Below, piece by piece: positions 8,687 to 18,100 of a stretch of 64,000 nt of DNA (its first letter is position 1; each line of letters opens with the position of its first letter). Origin of the DNA: Paenibacillus radicis (ex Xue et al. 2023) (lineage in GTDB: Bacteria > Bacillota > Bacilli > Paenibacillales > NBRC-103111); the NCBI RefSeq assembly GCF_024722015.1, contig NZ_JANQBD010000035.1:18075-82074 (forward strand), given 5' to 3'. A program made the position numbers and the translations under genes. A model generated the notes under the pieces. It had not been told where the DNA came from and ran no database searches. It saw only the letters and a program-made list of their open reading frames with translations.

Positions 8687-8938
8687 TGAAGCAAGCTTCG
8701 AACAACAGAGTGTGGTGAGCACTAAGGGATGGGTCAGATGTATGGAAGATGCGTGCGCTGCTGCTAGGCAAGATAGACGGTTTCACCTTCGATTTAAGTT
8801 TCAGTAATCTTTAAGCAAACCTTCAGATGCTATTCATCTTGATGCTATACGCTTGGAGGGCGTGGACTAGTTGCCATCGGCAAAAGTCCGCAGCTCGAGT
8901 CCCTCGATTCCGGGATGAACACATGGAGGTTAGTGAAT
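8687..8938. other. Intergenic region upstream of lipoprotein gene
   Basis: No gene supported. The only structure is a hairpin at 8864-8889: GGACT and TTGCC pair with AGTCC and GGCAA around a 3-nt loop, with a small internal loop. It lies 50 nt upstream of the next start codon and has no T-run. Confidence 0.3.
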
Positions 8939-9652
8939 ATGAACATGAGGGTAAACCGCAACCAGCTTATAGCGGGTCTTATTATGGTTCCGCTGCTGCT
9001 TAGCGGCTGCGGCAGCAAGCCGGCAGCTAATGAAGCGGCTTCAGTAAATGCGAATGGTGGAAGCGCACCTGCAAGCCAGGGCCAGGGAAAGGATCAGCAG
9101 CAAGCCGGTGACCAGAAGAGCCCAGCTGGTTCTCGTTCGGAGCGGACGCCGATGAATGAGAATGAAATGCGTTTGCGTACAATCTCTCAGTCGTTGATTA
9201 CCATTGACAAAACGGATGGCTTGGCTTTTACGAAACAGCAGGCGGAACAACTGCTTCCTTTAGCTGAGGCAGCGGTTGCGAAGAAAGAGCTGACCGCGGA
9301 GCAGCAGGACGCGATGTTGAAAATACTGACGGCGGAACAAACGAAGCTGTATCAAAGCCGTGCAGACCAGATGAAGCAGCGAATGAGCGGAGCGGGCGGC
9401 GCAGGCTCAGCCGGAACGGATAGCAACGGTGCACCGTCTAAGGGAACTGTGACGCAGGAGCAGCGGGACGCCATGAAGGAGCAGCGGCAAGCGCAAGGCG
9501 GAAGCCAGAATCCGGGTAATGGCAAGGATGGAGCCAGGATGCAGAACCCGGGAAACGGAGGAGCGGGCGGTCAAGGAGCAGGTGGTCCGGGTGGCGGTGG
9601 AGCGAATGCCGCGCAGCAGCTTGTCGATCTGCTTAAGGCCAAAGTGAAGTAA
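8939..9652 (+). CDS. Gly/Gln-rich lipoprotein with Spy/LTXXQ-like helical segment
   Basis: 237-residue predicted lipoprotein of unknown function. ATG 8939 has GGAGGT 8 nt upstream; ATG 8915 precedes that site. The signal peptide ends in lipobox LLSGC (about residues 20-24), giving a lipid-anchored extracytoplasmic protein. A disordered Ala/Gln/Gly linker is followed by an amphipathic region (about 80-145) with two LT.EQ-type phrases (LTAEQQDAMLKILTAEQTKLY), reminiscent of periplasmic Spy/CpxP chaperones. The last 90 residues are Gly/Asn/Gln-rich low complexity, ending in a short hydrophobic helix. The Spy resemblance is a guess from motif style. Confidence 0.75.
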   Translation: MNMRVNRNQLIAGLIMVPLLLSGCGSKPAANEAASVNANGGSAPASQGQGKDQQQAGDQKSPAGSRSERTPMNENEMRLRTISQSLITIDKTDGLAFTKQQAEQLLPLAEAAVAKKELTAEQQDAMLKILTAEQTKLYQSRADQMKQRMSGAGGAGSAGTDSNGAPSKGTVTQEQRDAMKEQRQAQGGSQNPGNGKDGARMQNPGNGGAGGQGAGGPGGGGANAAQQLVDLLKAKVK

Positions 9653-9808
9653 GCGAGAAGCTTCAAATAATAGCACGAAAGCTCTGAGTACATAGCGTTG
9701 TCTCGGTTTGACGTGCTGAGGCCTTTCGCTGTCCATAGTACTAGCTTAAATGGGAATCGTTTCAGTGGGAGCCGGCCAGGCTGCCAAATGGGACGTTTCT
9801 TTTTTTAT

Positions 9809-9916
9809 AAGAACCGACTTGTTCAACGGAGCTGAAGAAGTCGGTTATTGCAAGAAAAGCTGCCGCTTAGACACGAATGTATCCTCCTCGAGAGGGCTTC
9901 GATCAGAAGCTTTTCT
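9809..9916 (+). repeat. Dispersed structured element, copy A
   Basis: First of two copies in the window (copy B 63750-63864). It opens with a 9-bp perfect stem, AACCGACTT (9812-9820) with AAGTCGGTT (9838-9846), enclosing a TTCA/TGAA mini-hairpin around CGGAG. The 71-nt core (9846-9916) begins TATTGCAAG, then has AGAAAAGCT and AGCTTTTCT as its closing 9-bp arms, with an inner TCGA-GAGGGCT-TCGA hairpin. The core matches copy B at 63 of 71 positions without gaps. The orientation given is the one shared by both copies. It sits just after a run of seven T residues. Nature unknown: a structured RNA or a small hairpin transposon-like repeat. Confidence 0.75.
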
Positions 9917-9936
9917 GTATGAAGGCAGGGCCCAGA

Positions 9937-9967
9937 TTGGCATTCATGGTGCAGCATTAGGTATAAT
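9937..9967 (+). promoter_or_regulatory. Candidate promoter of the sugar dehydrogenase gene
   Basis: TTGGCA (9937-9942) and TATAAT (9962-9967) are separated by 19 nt, slightly long for sigma-A. The start codon is 45 nt downstream of the -10. The repeat copy A lies immediately upstream of the promoter, so it is not in this transcript unless reading continues from further up. Confidence 0.35.
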
Positions 9968-10011
9968 AAGGAAAAATCGATATGAAAGTTCATTAGAGGA
10001 GGAATTAGGGT

Positions 10012-11208
10012 ATGGGCAGCTTATCTGTATGGATGGCTCTTGGGGTAATGTCCGTAATGCTTGCATCGACGGGATGTTTTGGGGTGCAGAATGGACCAGC
10101 AGGCAAACCTCCGACTTCAACGGCTCCGGAGACATCTGCTTCAGGGACAGAAGCTCCCTCCTCTATTCCTTATACCAAGGAGATTGTCGCCTCTAAGCTG
10201 AATGTCCCATGGGATATGGATTTCGCACCGGATGGGCGCATTTTCCTAACCGAGCGCGGAGGCGGGATTAGAGTCATTGAGAAGGGCGTGCTGAAGCCTG
10301 AACCTGTCTTTCGTTTCGAGAAGCCGCCGCTGTATACGGAATCCGAAGCAGGCTTGCTGGGGATTGCTTTGGACAAAAATTTTAGCAGCAATCATTACAT
10401 GTACGTGTATCATACGTACCAAGAGGGCGGCCAAGCTTATAACCGGCTGCTGCGAATGGTGGAGAGCGGCGGCAAAGCGAAGGTGGACAAGGTGCTGCTG
10501 GACGCGCTGCCAGGTGACCGCATTCATGACGGCGGCCGAGTGAAGATAGGCCCGGACGGGCTGTTATACATAACGAATGGCGATGCGGCCAAATCGTCGA
10601 TTGCTCAAGACGTCGCCCAGCTTGGGGGCAAAATTCTTCGTATCCGCACAGACGGTACGATTCCTGGCGACAACCCGTTTCCCGGTTCGCCCGTGTACAG
10701 CCTCGGGCATAGAAATCCACAGGGCCTGGCCTGGCATCCTTCAACAGGCAGGCTGTTTAGCACAGAGCACGGTCAAACGGCTCATGATGAGTTTAATCTG
10801 ATCGAGCCCGGCGCTAATTACGGGTGGCCGCTCGTTCAAGGCGACGAAGCGCAGGTGCCCGCTAAGGATGCCGCCAAAAAGGGTCCCGGGCCATTGAAGC
10901 TGCCGCTGCTGCATAGCGGGGATACCACTTGGGCTCCTTCCGGCATCACCTTTATCACCAAGGGACCGTGGAAGGGGAGCCTTTTGGTAGCCAATCTGCG
11001 GGGGACGCAGCTGCAGCGGGTAGTGCTTGGGAATGACCAGGTTTCGGTGCAAAAGGCTGAGCCGCTGTTCAAGGATGAATGGGGCCGCATCCGCAACGTG
11101 GTGGAAGGGCCGGATGGCTCCATATACATCATGACGAATAACCGTGACGGACGCGGCCAGCCAGGCGCGGAGGATGACCAACTGATCCGGTTGAAGCCCA
11201 CTTTCTAG
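10012..11208 (+). CDS. PQQ-dependent glucose/sorbosone dehydrogenase-like lipoprotein
   Basis: 398-residue six-bladed beta-propeller of the GSDH family, which oxidises aldose sugars using pyrroloquinoline quinone. AGGAGG is 9 nt before ATG 10012. The signal peptide ends at lipobox ASTGC (about 19-23), so it should be a lipid-anchored surface enzyme. Family landmarks are LNVPWDMDFAPDGRIFLTER, HDGGRVKIGPDGLLYITNGD (which holds the catalytic-type His), GHRNPQGLAW and HGQTAHDEFNLIEPGANYGW near the cofactor site. I see no PQQ biosynthesis gene here. True substrate and cofactor use in Firmicutes are unproven. Confidence 0.9.
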   Translation: MGSLSVWMALGVMSVMLASTGCFGVQNGPAGKPPTSTAPETSASGTEAPSSIPYTKEIVASKLNVPWDMDFAPDGRIFLTERGGGIRVIEKGVLKPEPVFRFEKPPLYTESEAGLLGIALDKNFSSNHYMYVYHTYQEGGQAYNRLLRMVESGGKAKVDKVLLDALPGDRIHDGGRVKIGPDGLLYITNGDAAKSSIAQDVAQLGGKILRIRTDGTIPGDNPFPGSPVYSLGHRNPQGLAWHPSTGRLFSTEHGQTAHDEFNLIEPGANYGWPLVQGDEAQVPAKDAAKKGPGPLKLPLLHSGDTTWAPSGITFITKGPWKGSLLVANLRGTQLQRVVLGNDQVSVQKAEPLFKDEWGRIRNVVEGPDGSIYIMTNNRDGRGQPGAEDDQLIRLKPTF

Positions 11209-11239
11209 CATTTACAACAAGAACGGAGAATGGTAACGA

Positions 11240-12448
11240 ATGCAATCGTTAGAGTTAGATACGTTAATAAGCGATTTGATCGCTCAAGGCTCATTGATTC
11301 AAGGGACTTTCAGCCAAGTAAGGCGCAACGATCCGGCCGGATGCAGTAAAGTAACCGTCAAGCCGCTAGAGCTGAAAGGGACACTGCATTATCAGTTCAG
11401 CTCTTACTGCGGCACTAAAGTGCTGCATGATAATGTTCTGCCCCAAGAAGCGGCTTCAAAAATAAATGCTCTGCTGCAGGATACATTCCGTCAAGGGCTG
11501 CTGCAGGCGGGGGATGCTGATTATCAAGTGCTGATCAGCAAGAAAGGGAAGGCCGGTATTCTAAAGAAACCGCCGACTAAGAAGCAAGCCGCTGAGCTTA
11601 CTCATAACCGTAAGAAGAACTACTTGCTTGAGGAAGGCACACCTGTACCTTTCCTGGTGGAGCTCGGTATCATGAACGCAGAGGGAAAAGTAAAGGCCCA
11701 GAAGTATGATAAATTTAAGCAAATCAACCGGTTCATCGAACTCATTGCAGACGTCGTGCCGCATTTGGCGCAAGACCGGACGCTGAATATCGTTGATTTT
11801 GGCTGCGGCAAATCGTATCTTACGTTTGCTTTGTACCACTATTTAAAAGAGCTGCAAGGACTCGATATCCGTGTGATTGGTTTGGATCTTAAGGAAGATG
11901 TGATCCGTCACTGCAGCGGCTTGGCTCAGAAATTCGGCTACGATCAGCTTCAGTTCCTGGTTGGGGATATCGCGCAATATAATGAGCTGGAACGTGTGGA
12001 CATGGTGGTTACCCTGCACGCTTGTGATACAGCTACAGACGCCGCGCTGGAGAAGGCGGTACGCTGGCAGGCGGATGTTATCCTGTCGGTACCCTGCTGC
12101 CAGCATGAGATGTTCCGTCAGGTCCGCAATGATGTGCTTGCTCCGCTACTGCAGCATGGCATCCTGAAGGAGCGATTCTCTGCGTTGGCAACGGATGCAA
12201 TTCGGGCGAAGCTGCTTGACATTGTCGGCTATCGCACACAGCTGCTGGAGTTCATCGACATGGAGCATACCCCCAAAAACTTGCTGATCCGCGCTGTAAA
12301 AGGGAAACAGCCATCTAAAGCTGAACGTGCTGAGATGGTAAGCAGCTATGTGGATTTCCGCAGCTTTTTGCAGGCTGAGCCGTATTTGGAGCACGCGCTG
12401 CGTGATGAGCTGGGGCCGCTGCTGGAAGCGGCTGCCGAACGGAGCTGA
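11240..12448 (+). CDS. Class I SAM-dependent methyltransferase (Methyltransf_32-like)
   Basis: 402-residue cytoplasmic protein. The N-terminal 165 residues have no obvious domain. The SAM-binding motif I is VDFGCGKSYLTFALYHYL (about residues 184-201), followed by an acidic strand end IGLDLKED and a conserved VPCCQHEM. The Cys-Cys-Gln-His motif is typical of the group related to the methyltransferase part of eukaryotic GSTCD. The substrate is unknown; RNA has been proposed for relatives. The start codon has a GGAG 11-12 nt upstream. It is followed by a small membrane-protein gene 19 bp downstream, probably in one operon. Confidence 0.85.
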   Translation: MQSLELDTLISDLIAQGSLIQGTFSQVRRNDPAGCSKVTVKPLELKGTLHYQFSSYCGTKVLHDNVLPQEAASKINALLQDTFRQGLLQAGDADYQVLISKKGKAGILKKPPTKKQAAELTHNRKKNYLLEEGTPVPFLVELGIMNAEGKVKAQKYDKFKQINRFIELIADVVPHLAQDRTLNIVDFGCGKSYLTFALYHYLKELQGLDIRVIGLDLKEDVIRHCSGLAQKFGYDQLQFLVGDIAQYNELERVDMVVTLHACDTATDAALEKAVRWQADVILSVPCCQHEMFRQVRNDVLAPLLQHGILKERFSALATDAIRAKLLDIVGYRTQLLEFIDMEHTPKNLLIRAVKGKQPSKAERAEMVSSYVDFRSFLQAEPYLEHALRDELGPLLEAAAERS

Positions 12449-12467
12449 CAGAAGGAGGGAATTGGAC

Positions 12468-12809
12468 ATGGAACGCCTTTTGGTCAAGGCTGGAATTTAT
12501 GGTTTTATTGTAGGTTTGTTTTTGGCCATTCTGTTTTGTACGGATACCGTCACTACTCAGCCGGGCAGAGGATTTTATTCAAGTGAAGCTTTGCCAATGC
12601 GGGAGTACATACTTACGCTTTTACGATTTGCCATTAAGCTCTCTCTAGGGACAGTTGTTGCAGTGTGGGTGTATGAACGTTTTTTGCGAACGCCTGACGA
12701 TGAACCGGAGCCTTCCTTCTGGTCCGGTTTTTTCAAGGCTTTTTTTATCGTACTAGCTTTGATAATGGTGGGAACGCTCTTATTTTCTGTGATCGGACAA
12801 CGTCGGTAA
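12468..12809 (+). CDS. Small three-helix membrane protein, unknown function
   Basis: 113 residues. AAGGAGGG lies 7-8 nt before ATG 12468; longer readings of the frame run back into the methyltransferase gene and are not supported. Predicted membrane helices are at about 8-26, 45-65 and 85-107, with a short loop containing TTQPGRG and an acidic segment TPDDEPEPS. It resembles no family I can name. Position directly behind the methyltransferase suggests co-transcription. Confidence 0.75.
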   Translation: MERLLVKAGIYGFIVGLFLAILFCTDTVTTQPGRGFYSSEALPMREYILTLLRFAIKLSLGTVVAVWVYERFLRTPDDEPEPSFWSGFFKAFFIVLALIMVGTLLFSVIGQRR

Positions 12810-12829
12810 GTGAGGGAAAAAAGCCGTCT

Positions 12830-12866
12830 TGGCGATGGCCAGCACTCCCGACCGTCGCCATTCTGG
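12830..12866 (+). terminator. Weak terminator hairpin
   Basis: TGGCGATGG pairs with CCGTCGCCA (one G-T pair) across a 13-nt loop; the following T content is poor. Confidence 0.45.
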
Positions 12867-12992
12867 TATTATGAATTATTTGTGAAGAATTTTGAAATAA
12901 ATTGTCATTAATTGCTGATCAAATCGGGTATATTTTCCTATTTATCGTTGTATAATGGGTAAAATTTGATTTTTATTGTGGAGGTGCTCCCG

Positions 12993-14975
12993 ATGTTTAA
13001 TTGGATACATTCTATTACTGTAAGGTTTATGTTATTTACAGGGGTGCTTCTGTTGGTGTTAATAGGCGGTATTTATGCTTATCAGTGGCAGGAAATCCGA
13101 AAGGACGCCGAAGATCAGTTGTATCAAAAAGGCAGCAGTCTGGCGGTTTCTCTCGCCAAATCGCTGGAAAGCATAGCGGATGATGATATCCGCGACGGTA
13201 CCCTCATCAAGGGGGGGATTAAATGGACAGGCGAAGAACTTCGTGCAAACCTTTTCAATGATAAGCTGCAACCTGTGCCTGGCAGCGATAAAGAAATGCA
13301 AAAGCGTTCACAAGATAAAGCTTATGCTGAGGCGACGCAGACGCTTTTTGATGGAAGGAAGATTCCGCTAGCTCAATATGAACAGAAATATACAAGTGCC
13401 TATGATATTTATACAGACGACCATTGGCAGAAGGTTATGGATAGCTTCATGACCGATAATAGTATCGTGTTCGCTGTGGCTGCCGCCTACTCGGATAATC
13501 CTGATTACGCAGGATTTGTTGCGACACATAATTCGCTGTACAGCTTGGTTGGGGAGGATTCCAAGGATGCTTGGGGTACTACAGGGCTACTCAGTCAAAA
13601 ATACCGCAGTAACCGTGTTTTTAATGATGCTGTGGGTTATGCTGATGTAGCCAACACGGATACTTCCAAATCGATGCTGCAAAAATATCCGCAAATCGTT
13701 GAAGGCAAAGTAGTCGAGCGTTGGGTAGTTTCCTACCCAATAACTATTGCCGGCAAGCACTGGGGAGCAGCGCGGATCGCTATGTCCAAGGAAAGCATAG
13801 AAGTAATGATTGCGAAGCAGCGCTGGAAGATCGCTCTGGAGCTTGCTATTTTGTATGTTGGCGTACTGGTTATGCTGTTCCTGCTTTCACGGATTATTGT
13901 AGCAAGAAAGCTTGATTTTGTACTGCGGGCTGCTGTGAATTTAAACTCACAAGAGGCTGATTTAACCTACCGAATCCCGGTTCAAGGCAAGGACGAGCTG
14001 GCTCGTCTATCCCAGGAGATTAACCGGTTCATTGAGCATTTACAGGAAATTATCGGTTCGATACGCTTTATGTCAATCAGAGTGGGCGATACTTCGAATA
14101 TTTTGTCGGAGAAGGCGTCACGGTCGACATTGACTTCGACAGAGATTTCTCACACCGTTCGTGAAATGGCTGCTGGAGCGCACAATCAAGCGATTGGCGC
14201 CAAGGACAGTGTGAAAGCAATGGAGGAAATGGCGCTCGGTATTCAGCGTATTGCCGAAGCGTCGGGTCAAGTGACCGAAGCGACACAGCATCTGGTACGT
14301 GAAGTGGAGCAAGGGAATGTAGCATCGGAGAGAGCGATGAGACAGATGGTAACCATGAGTCAATCGGCGAGCGAAGTTGGAGCAGCCATCCAGAAGCTGG
14401 AGGAAGGTATGCAGTCCGTAGGAGAGATGGCGCAGGTTATCTCTGGGATTGCGTCACAGACGGGGCTGCTTGCACTTAATGCAGCCATTGAAGCGGCTAG
14501 AGCCGGGGAGCAAGGAAAGGGCTTTGCGGTTGTAGCGAGCGAGGTTCGCAAGCTGGCCGACCAATCGGAGGCTTCGGCCCAGAAGATCAACGAGATGGTG
14601 TCCGATATCCAGATGGCAATGAGGACAACCGTTACAGCGATGCAAACCGGTGGGCGAGATGTGCAGGATGGCGTACAGGAGGTTACTACGGTTCGCAGCT
14701 CGCTGGAACGTATGCTTCATTCCGTGCATAGAACATCTGAACAGATGGAGGAAGTATCAGCCGCAGCCGAGCAGATGTCAGCCGGTACCGAGGAAGTAGC
14801 GGCCAGCATTGAGGAAATGGCCAGAATTGCCAGTACAACCTCAGAGTATGCAGGTAGAATGGCGGAAGCCTCGCAATCACAGCTTCATGATTCAGAGGAG
14901 ACCAGCACCCTTTCAGGAGAGCTGAGTGAAGCTGCACAGCAATTGAAAGCAACCGCTAACCGCTTTAAGGTGTAA
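12993..14975 (+). CDS. Methyl-accepting chemotaxis protein
   Basis: 660-residue transmembrane chemoreceptor. ATG 12993 follows GGAGGTG by 7 nt; a TTG nine codons upstream has no such site. Membrane helix 1 is at about 12-30, then a sensor domain of about 250 residues outside the cell (Cache-like size), helix 2 at about 287-308, a HAMP region to about 365, and the cytoplasmic signalling helices. The hairpin tip has the conserved QTGLLALNAAIEAARAGEQG signature and the following GFAVVASEVRKLADQS. The ligand is unknown. A TATAAT at 12951-12956 could be its -10. A terminator follows, so it is a single-gene transcript. Confidence 0.96.
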   Translation: MFNWIHSITVRFMLFTGVLLLVLIGGIYAYQWQEIRKDAEDQLYQKGSSLAVSLAKSLESIADDDIRDGTLIKGGIKWTGEELRANLFNDKLQPVPGSDKEMQKRSQDKAYAEATQTLFDGRKIPLAQYEQKYTSAYDIYTDDHWQKVMDSFMTDNSIVFAVAAAYSDNPDYAGFVATHNSLYSLVGEDSKDAWGTTGLLSQKYRSNRVFNDAVGYADVANTDTSKSMLQKYPQIVEGKVVERWVVSYPITIAGKHWGAARIAMSKESIEVMIAKQRWKIALELAILYVGVLVMLFLLSRIIVARKLDFVLRAAVNLNSQEADLTYRIPVQGKDELARLSQEINRFIEHLQEIIGSIRFMSIRVGDTSNILSEKASRSTLTSTEISHTVREMAAGAHNQAIGAKDSVKAMEEMALGIQRIAEASGQVTEATQHLVREVEQGNVASERAMRQMVTMSQSASEVGAAIQKLEEGMQSVGEMAQVISGIASQTGLLALNAAIEAARAGEQGKGFAVVASEVRKLADQSEASAQKINEMVSDIQMAMRTTVTAMQTGGRDVQDGVQEVTTVRSSLERMLHSVHRTSEQMEEVSAAAEQMSAGTEEVAASIEEMARIASTTSEYAGRMAEASQSQLHDSEETSTLSGELSEAAQQLKATANRFKV

Positions 14976-14991
14976 ATATTGCCAAGCAAAT

Positions 14992-15033
14992 AACCACCGG
15001 CAGGGTCAATAAGACCTATTTCCGGTGGTTGTT
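14992..15033 (+). terminator. Rho-independent terminator
   Basis: AACCACCGG (14992-15000) pairs with CCGGTGGTT (15022-15030), with inner AGGGTC/GACCT pairing, followed by GTTT. Confidence 0.8.
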
Positions 15034-15128
15034 TGCATATATACGATGTTTTAGGGCCGCAGTATCTGGTGATCGAAGTAAATTATGAAAATAATGGAAA
15101 TTTATTGGTTTCTGTGTTTTTGCAGCTA

Positions 15129-15137
15129 TGCTATAAT
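15129..15137 (+). promoter_or_regulatory. Extended -10 promoter of the hybrid kinase operon
   Basis: TGCTATAAT is an exact extended -10 element, 46 nt before the start codon. The -35 region is poor, as expected for extended -10 promoters. Confidence 0.5.
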
Positions 15138-15182
15138 TGTAGGATGGGTATTATTGGACTACATAGTTAGAGGAGATGCAGG

Positions 15183-18100
15183 ATGCTAAAGAACAGGAAA
15201 TGGAACATCGGTTCCAAAATCGCATTAGGCTATTTTCTAGTTATTTTATGTATGGGTATGTCTATTTTTTTTCTTATGGACCGTATATACGCGCTGCAAA
15301 AAGAAGTTAGCTTCATTACTGATCATGACCTTGCCGTACACACTTTATCGAATCAAATTGAAAAGCATGTGCTGGATATGGAAACCGGACAGCGAGGCTA
15401 TATCATTACCGGAGAGTCCCAGTATTTGGAGCCTTATAATGATGGGAAAAGCAAGTGGCTGCAGAGCTACAACGAGCTATATAAGCTGCTTACTGATAAT
15501 CGGGCCCAGCTCAAAGCTCTGGAAGCAATTAAAACCAACATCGAGACATGGATAGCTGCGTCCGGAGATAAGATCATTCCCTTGCGCAATGAGAACAAAA
15601 TGGTAGAAATATTGCAGTATTATAAGACAGACCCAGGTAAGAAATACATGGATCTCATGCGCAACCAATGGAATACCTTCCGCAGCGTGGAGAAGGAGCT
15701 GACCACAGCTCGTGTCGCTGATCTGGAAGCCAATAACACGGAGCTTCAAACCACCATGTACTTACTTGCGCTGCTGGCTGTTATCCTGTCTGTTATGGGG
15801 GGAACGTTGGTTTCCCGCTCCATTGTCCATACGATTAAGCAGGTGGTCTCAGCTCTCCAGAAAATTGCGTCTTCGGAAGGCGATTTGAACACCTTTATCG
15901 AGGTGAAGACGAACGATGAAGTCCGGGAGCTTGCCGATGCCGCTAACACGCTGCTGGAAAGCGTTCGGAAGCAGGATTGGTTAAAGACGGGCATTGCTGA
16001 GGTCGCGTCTATGAACCAAGGCGTGAACAATATTACGGAGCTCGGCTCCTTGTTCATCGGGAAGCTGGCTTCCATCCTTGACGCATCCTATGGAGCCTTC
16101 TACCTTAGGACTGGAAGGGGCGAATTTCAGCGTCTTACAAAGATTGCTTCCTATGCGGGGGATGGTGGCGAAACTATAGGCAAACCAGGCCTTCGGATGG
16201 GTGAAGGGCTTGTGGGACAAGCTGCGCTGGAGAACAGAATGTTTCTGCTGCAGGATATTCCGGACTCGTACATTCGTATTTCTTCTAGTTTGGGGCATGC
16301 TGCTCCGAAAAATATTCTTATTACCCCAATTGAATATGAGGGCAAGGTGGAGGCTGTTGTTGAACTGGCTTCCCTGCAGCCTTTCAATGAGCTTCATCAA
16401 GAGCTGCTGCGGCAAATTCGCTGCTCATTCGGCATTGCTGTCAATAGTGTGCTGGGACGTATGGAAATCGATCGGCTGCTGGCCGAATCCCAAGCGTTCA
16501 CCGAGGAGCTTCAGACACAGTCGGAGGAGCTGCAAGCTCAATCTGAAGAATTATTAAGCCAGCAAGAAGAGATGAAGGCTTCTAATGACTCCTTGAAAAA
16601 ATCGGAAGAAAGGCTGCAGCGGCAGCAAGAAGATTTGGAGAAGGTAAACGTAGAGCTGTCCAAGCGTTCGTATCAGCTGGAGGCTCAGGTGCGCTTTACG
16701 GAGGAAGTGAATTCCGAAATCGAACGGCAGAGGGAGGCCCTCCAGAAGCAAACGGAGGAACTGTCAGCCATGTCTCAATATAAATCCGAGTTTTTGGCCA
16801 ATATGTCTCATGAGCTCAGAACTCCTCTGAACAGCATGCTGATCTTGTCACAGTTTCTGGGGGAAAATAAAGACGGTAATCTTAGCAGCGAGCAGGTTGA
16901 ATTCGCAAACACAATCCATGCATCCGGCGGTGACCTGCTGCGCCTGATTGACGAAATTCTTGATTTATCCAAGGTGGAAGCCGGAAAGCTGGATTTGAAC
17001 GTAGATATTACCGTAATCGAGGAAATAAGCGAGCAAATGCGCCGCAGCTTCCAGCCGGTTGCCGCCAAGAGAGCCCTGCAGTTCAGGATTGAGGCGGAGC
17101 CGGAGGTTCCTTCCTTCTTTTATACAGATAGCCACAGGCTTATGCAGATTCTTAAGAACTTCTTGTCAAATGCTTTTAAATTCACGGAAAAGGGCCAGAT
17201 TGTTCTGCGAATTTATTCGACGGAATATGCGTTCTCCCATAAACTCGGCGGGGGCAAGCAAGCAGCTATTGCATTCGCTGTTACGGATTCAGGCATAGGG
17301 ATTCCGGAAGATAAACGAGCTATGATCTTTGAAGCCTTCCAGCAGGTTGACGGCACGACCAGCCGCAAATATGGAGGGACCGGCTTGGGACTTACAATCA
17401 GCCGTGAATTGGCTCAGATTCTGGGTGCAGAGATAGATGTGGAAAGCCAGGAAGGACAAGGCAGTACCTTCACGCTTTATATGCCTGCAATTACTGCGCC
17501 CGATGAGTTTATTCCTAACATGATGGACGAAATTGCTGCAGCGGCAGAGCCGGCAGTGGCGGGTATAGGCTCAGGAGTCCCGCATATAAGCGAAATTATT
17601 ATACCGCAGTTGGTTTTATCCGATCCTAAGCTGCTTACACCAGGAGAGGTGAAGGATGATCGGGATAGTATCGGGAATGGTGATAGATTGATGCTGATTG
17701 TGGAGGACGACGTTTCTTTTGCCCAGTTCATTCTTGATATGGCACGTTCTCGCGGATTTAAGGGGTTAGTCGCTACTCAGGGGGATAAAGGGCTGGCATT
17801 AGCCTATGCCTACAAGCCTGACATGATCATGCTTGATATTCATTTGCCGGTTATGGACGGCTGGACGGTGTTGGATCTGCTTAAACAAAACCCGGATACC
17901 CGGCACATTCCGGTTCACGTGCTTTCCGTTGCAGACGAGCCGCAGCAAAGTTTGGTTTCCGGAGCAATGGCCTATTTGAAAAAGCCAATCAGCAAAGAAA
18001 TGCTGGTGGAGGCATTCGAGAAGGTTGAGGATATTCTGAACCGGACTCCCAAGCGGCTGCTGATAGTGGAGGATAACATTCCGCTGCGTAAGAGCCTGGT

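Noticed and set aside
8583..8786. 67-codon minus-strand frame after dps
   Set aside because: It spans the dps terminator hairpin and the dps end; no start signal.
8890..8915. tRNA-like fragment (CTCGAGTCCCTCGATTCC)
   Set aside because: No T-loop GTTCRA, no acceptor stem or anticodon arm can be folded.
9750..10196. 148-codon frame across the repeat and the start of the sugar dehydrogenase gene
   Set aside because: It overlaps the well-supported lipoprotein start at 10012 and encodes the repeat sequence, so it is not a gene.
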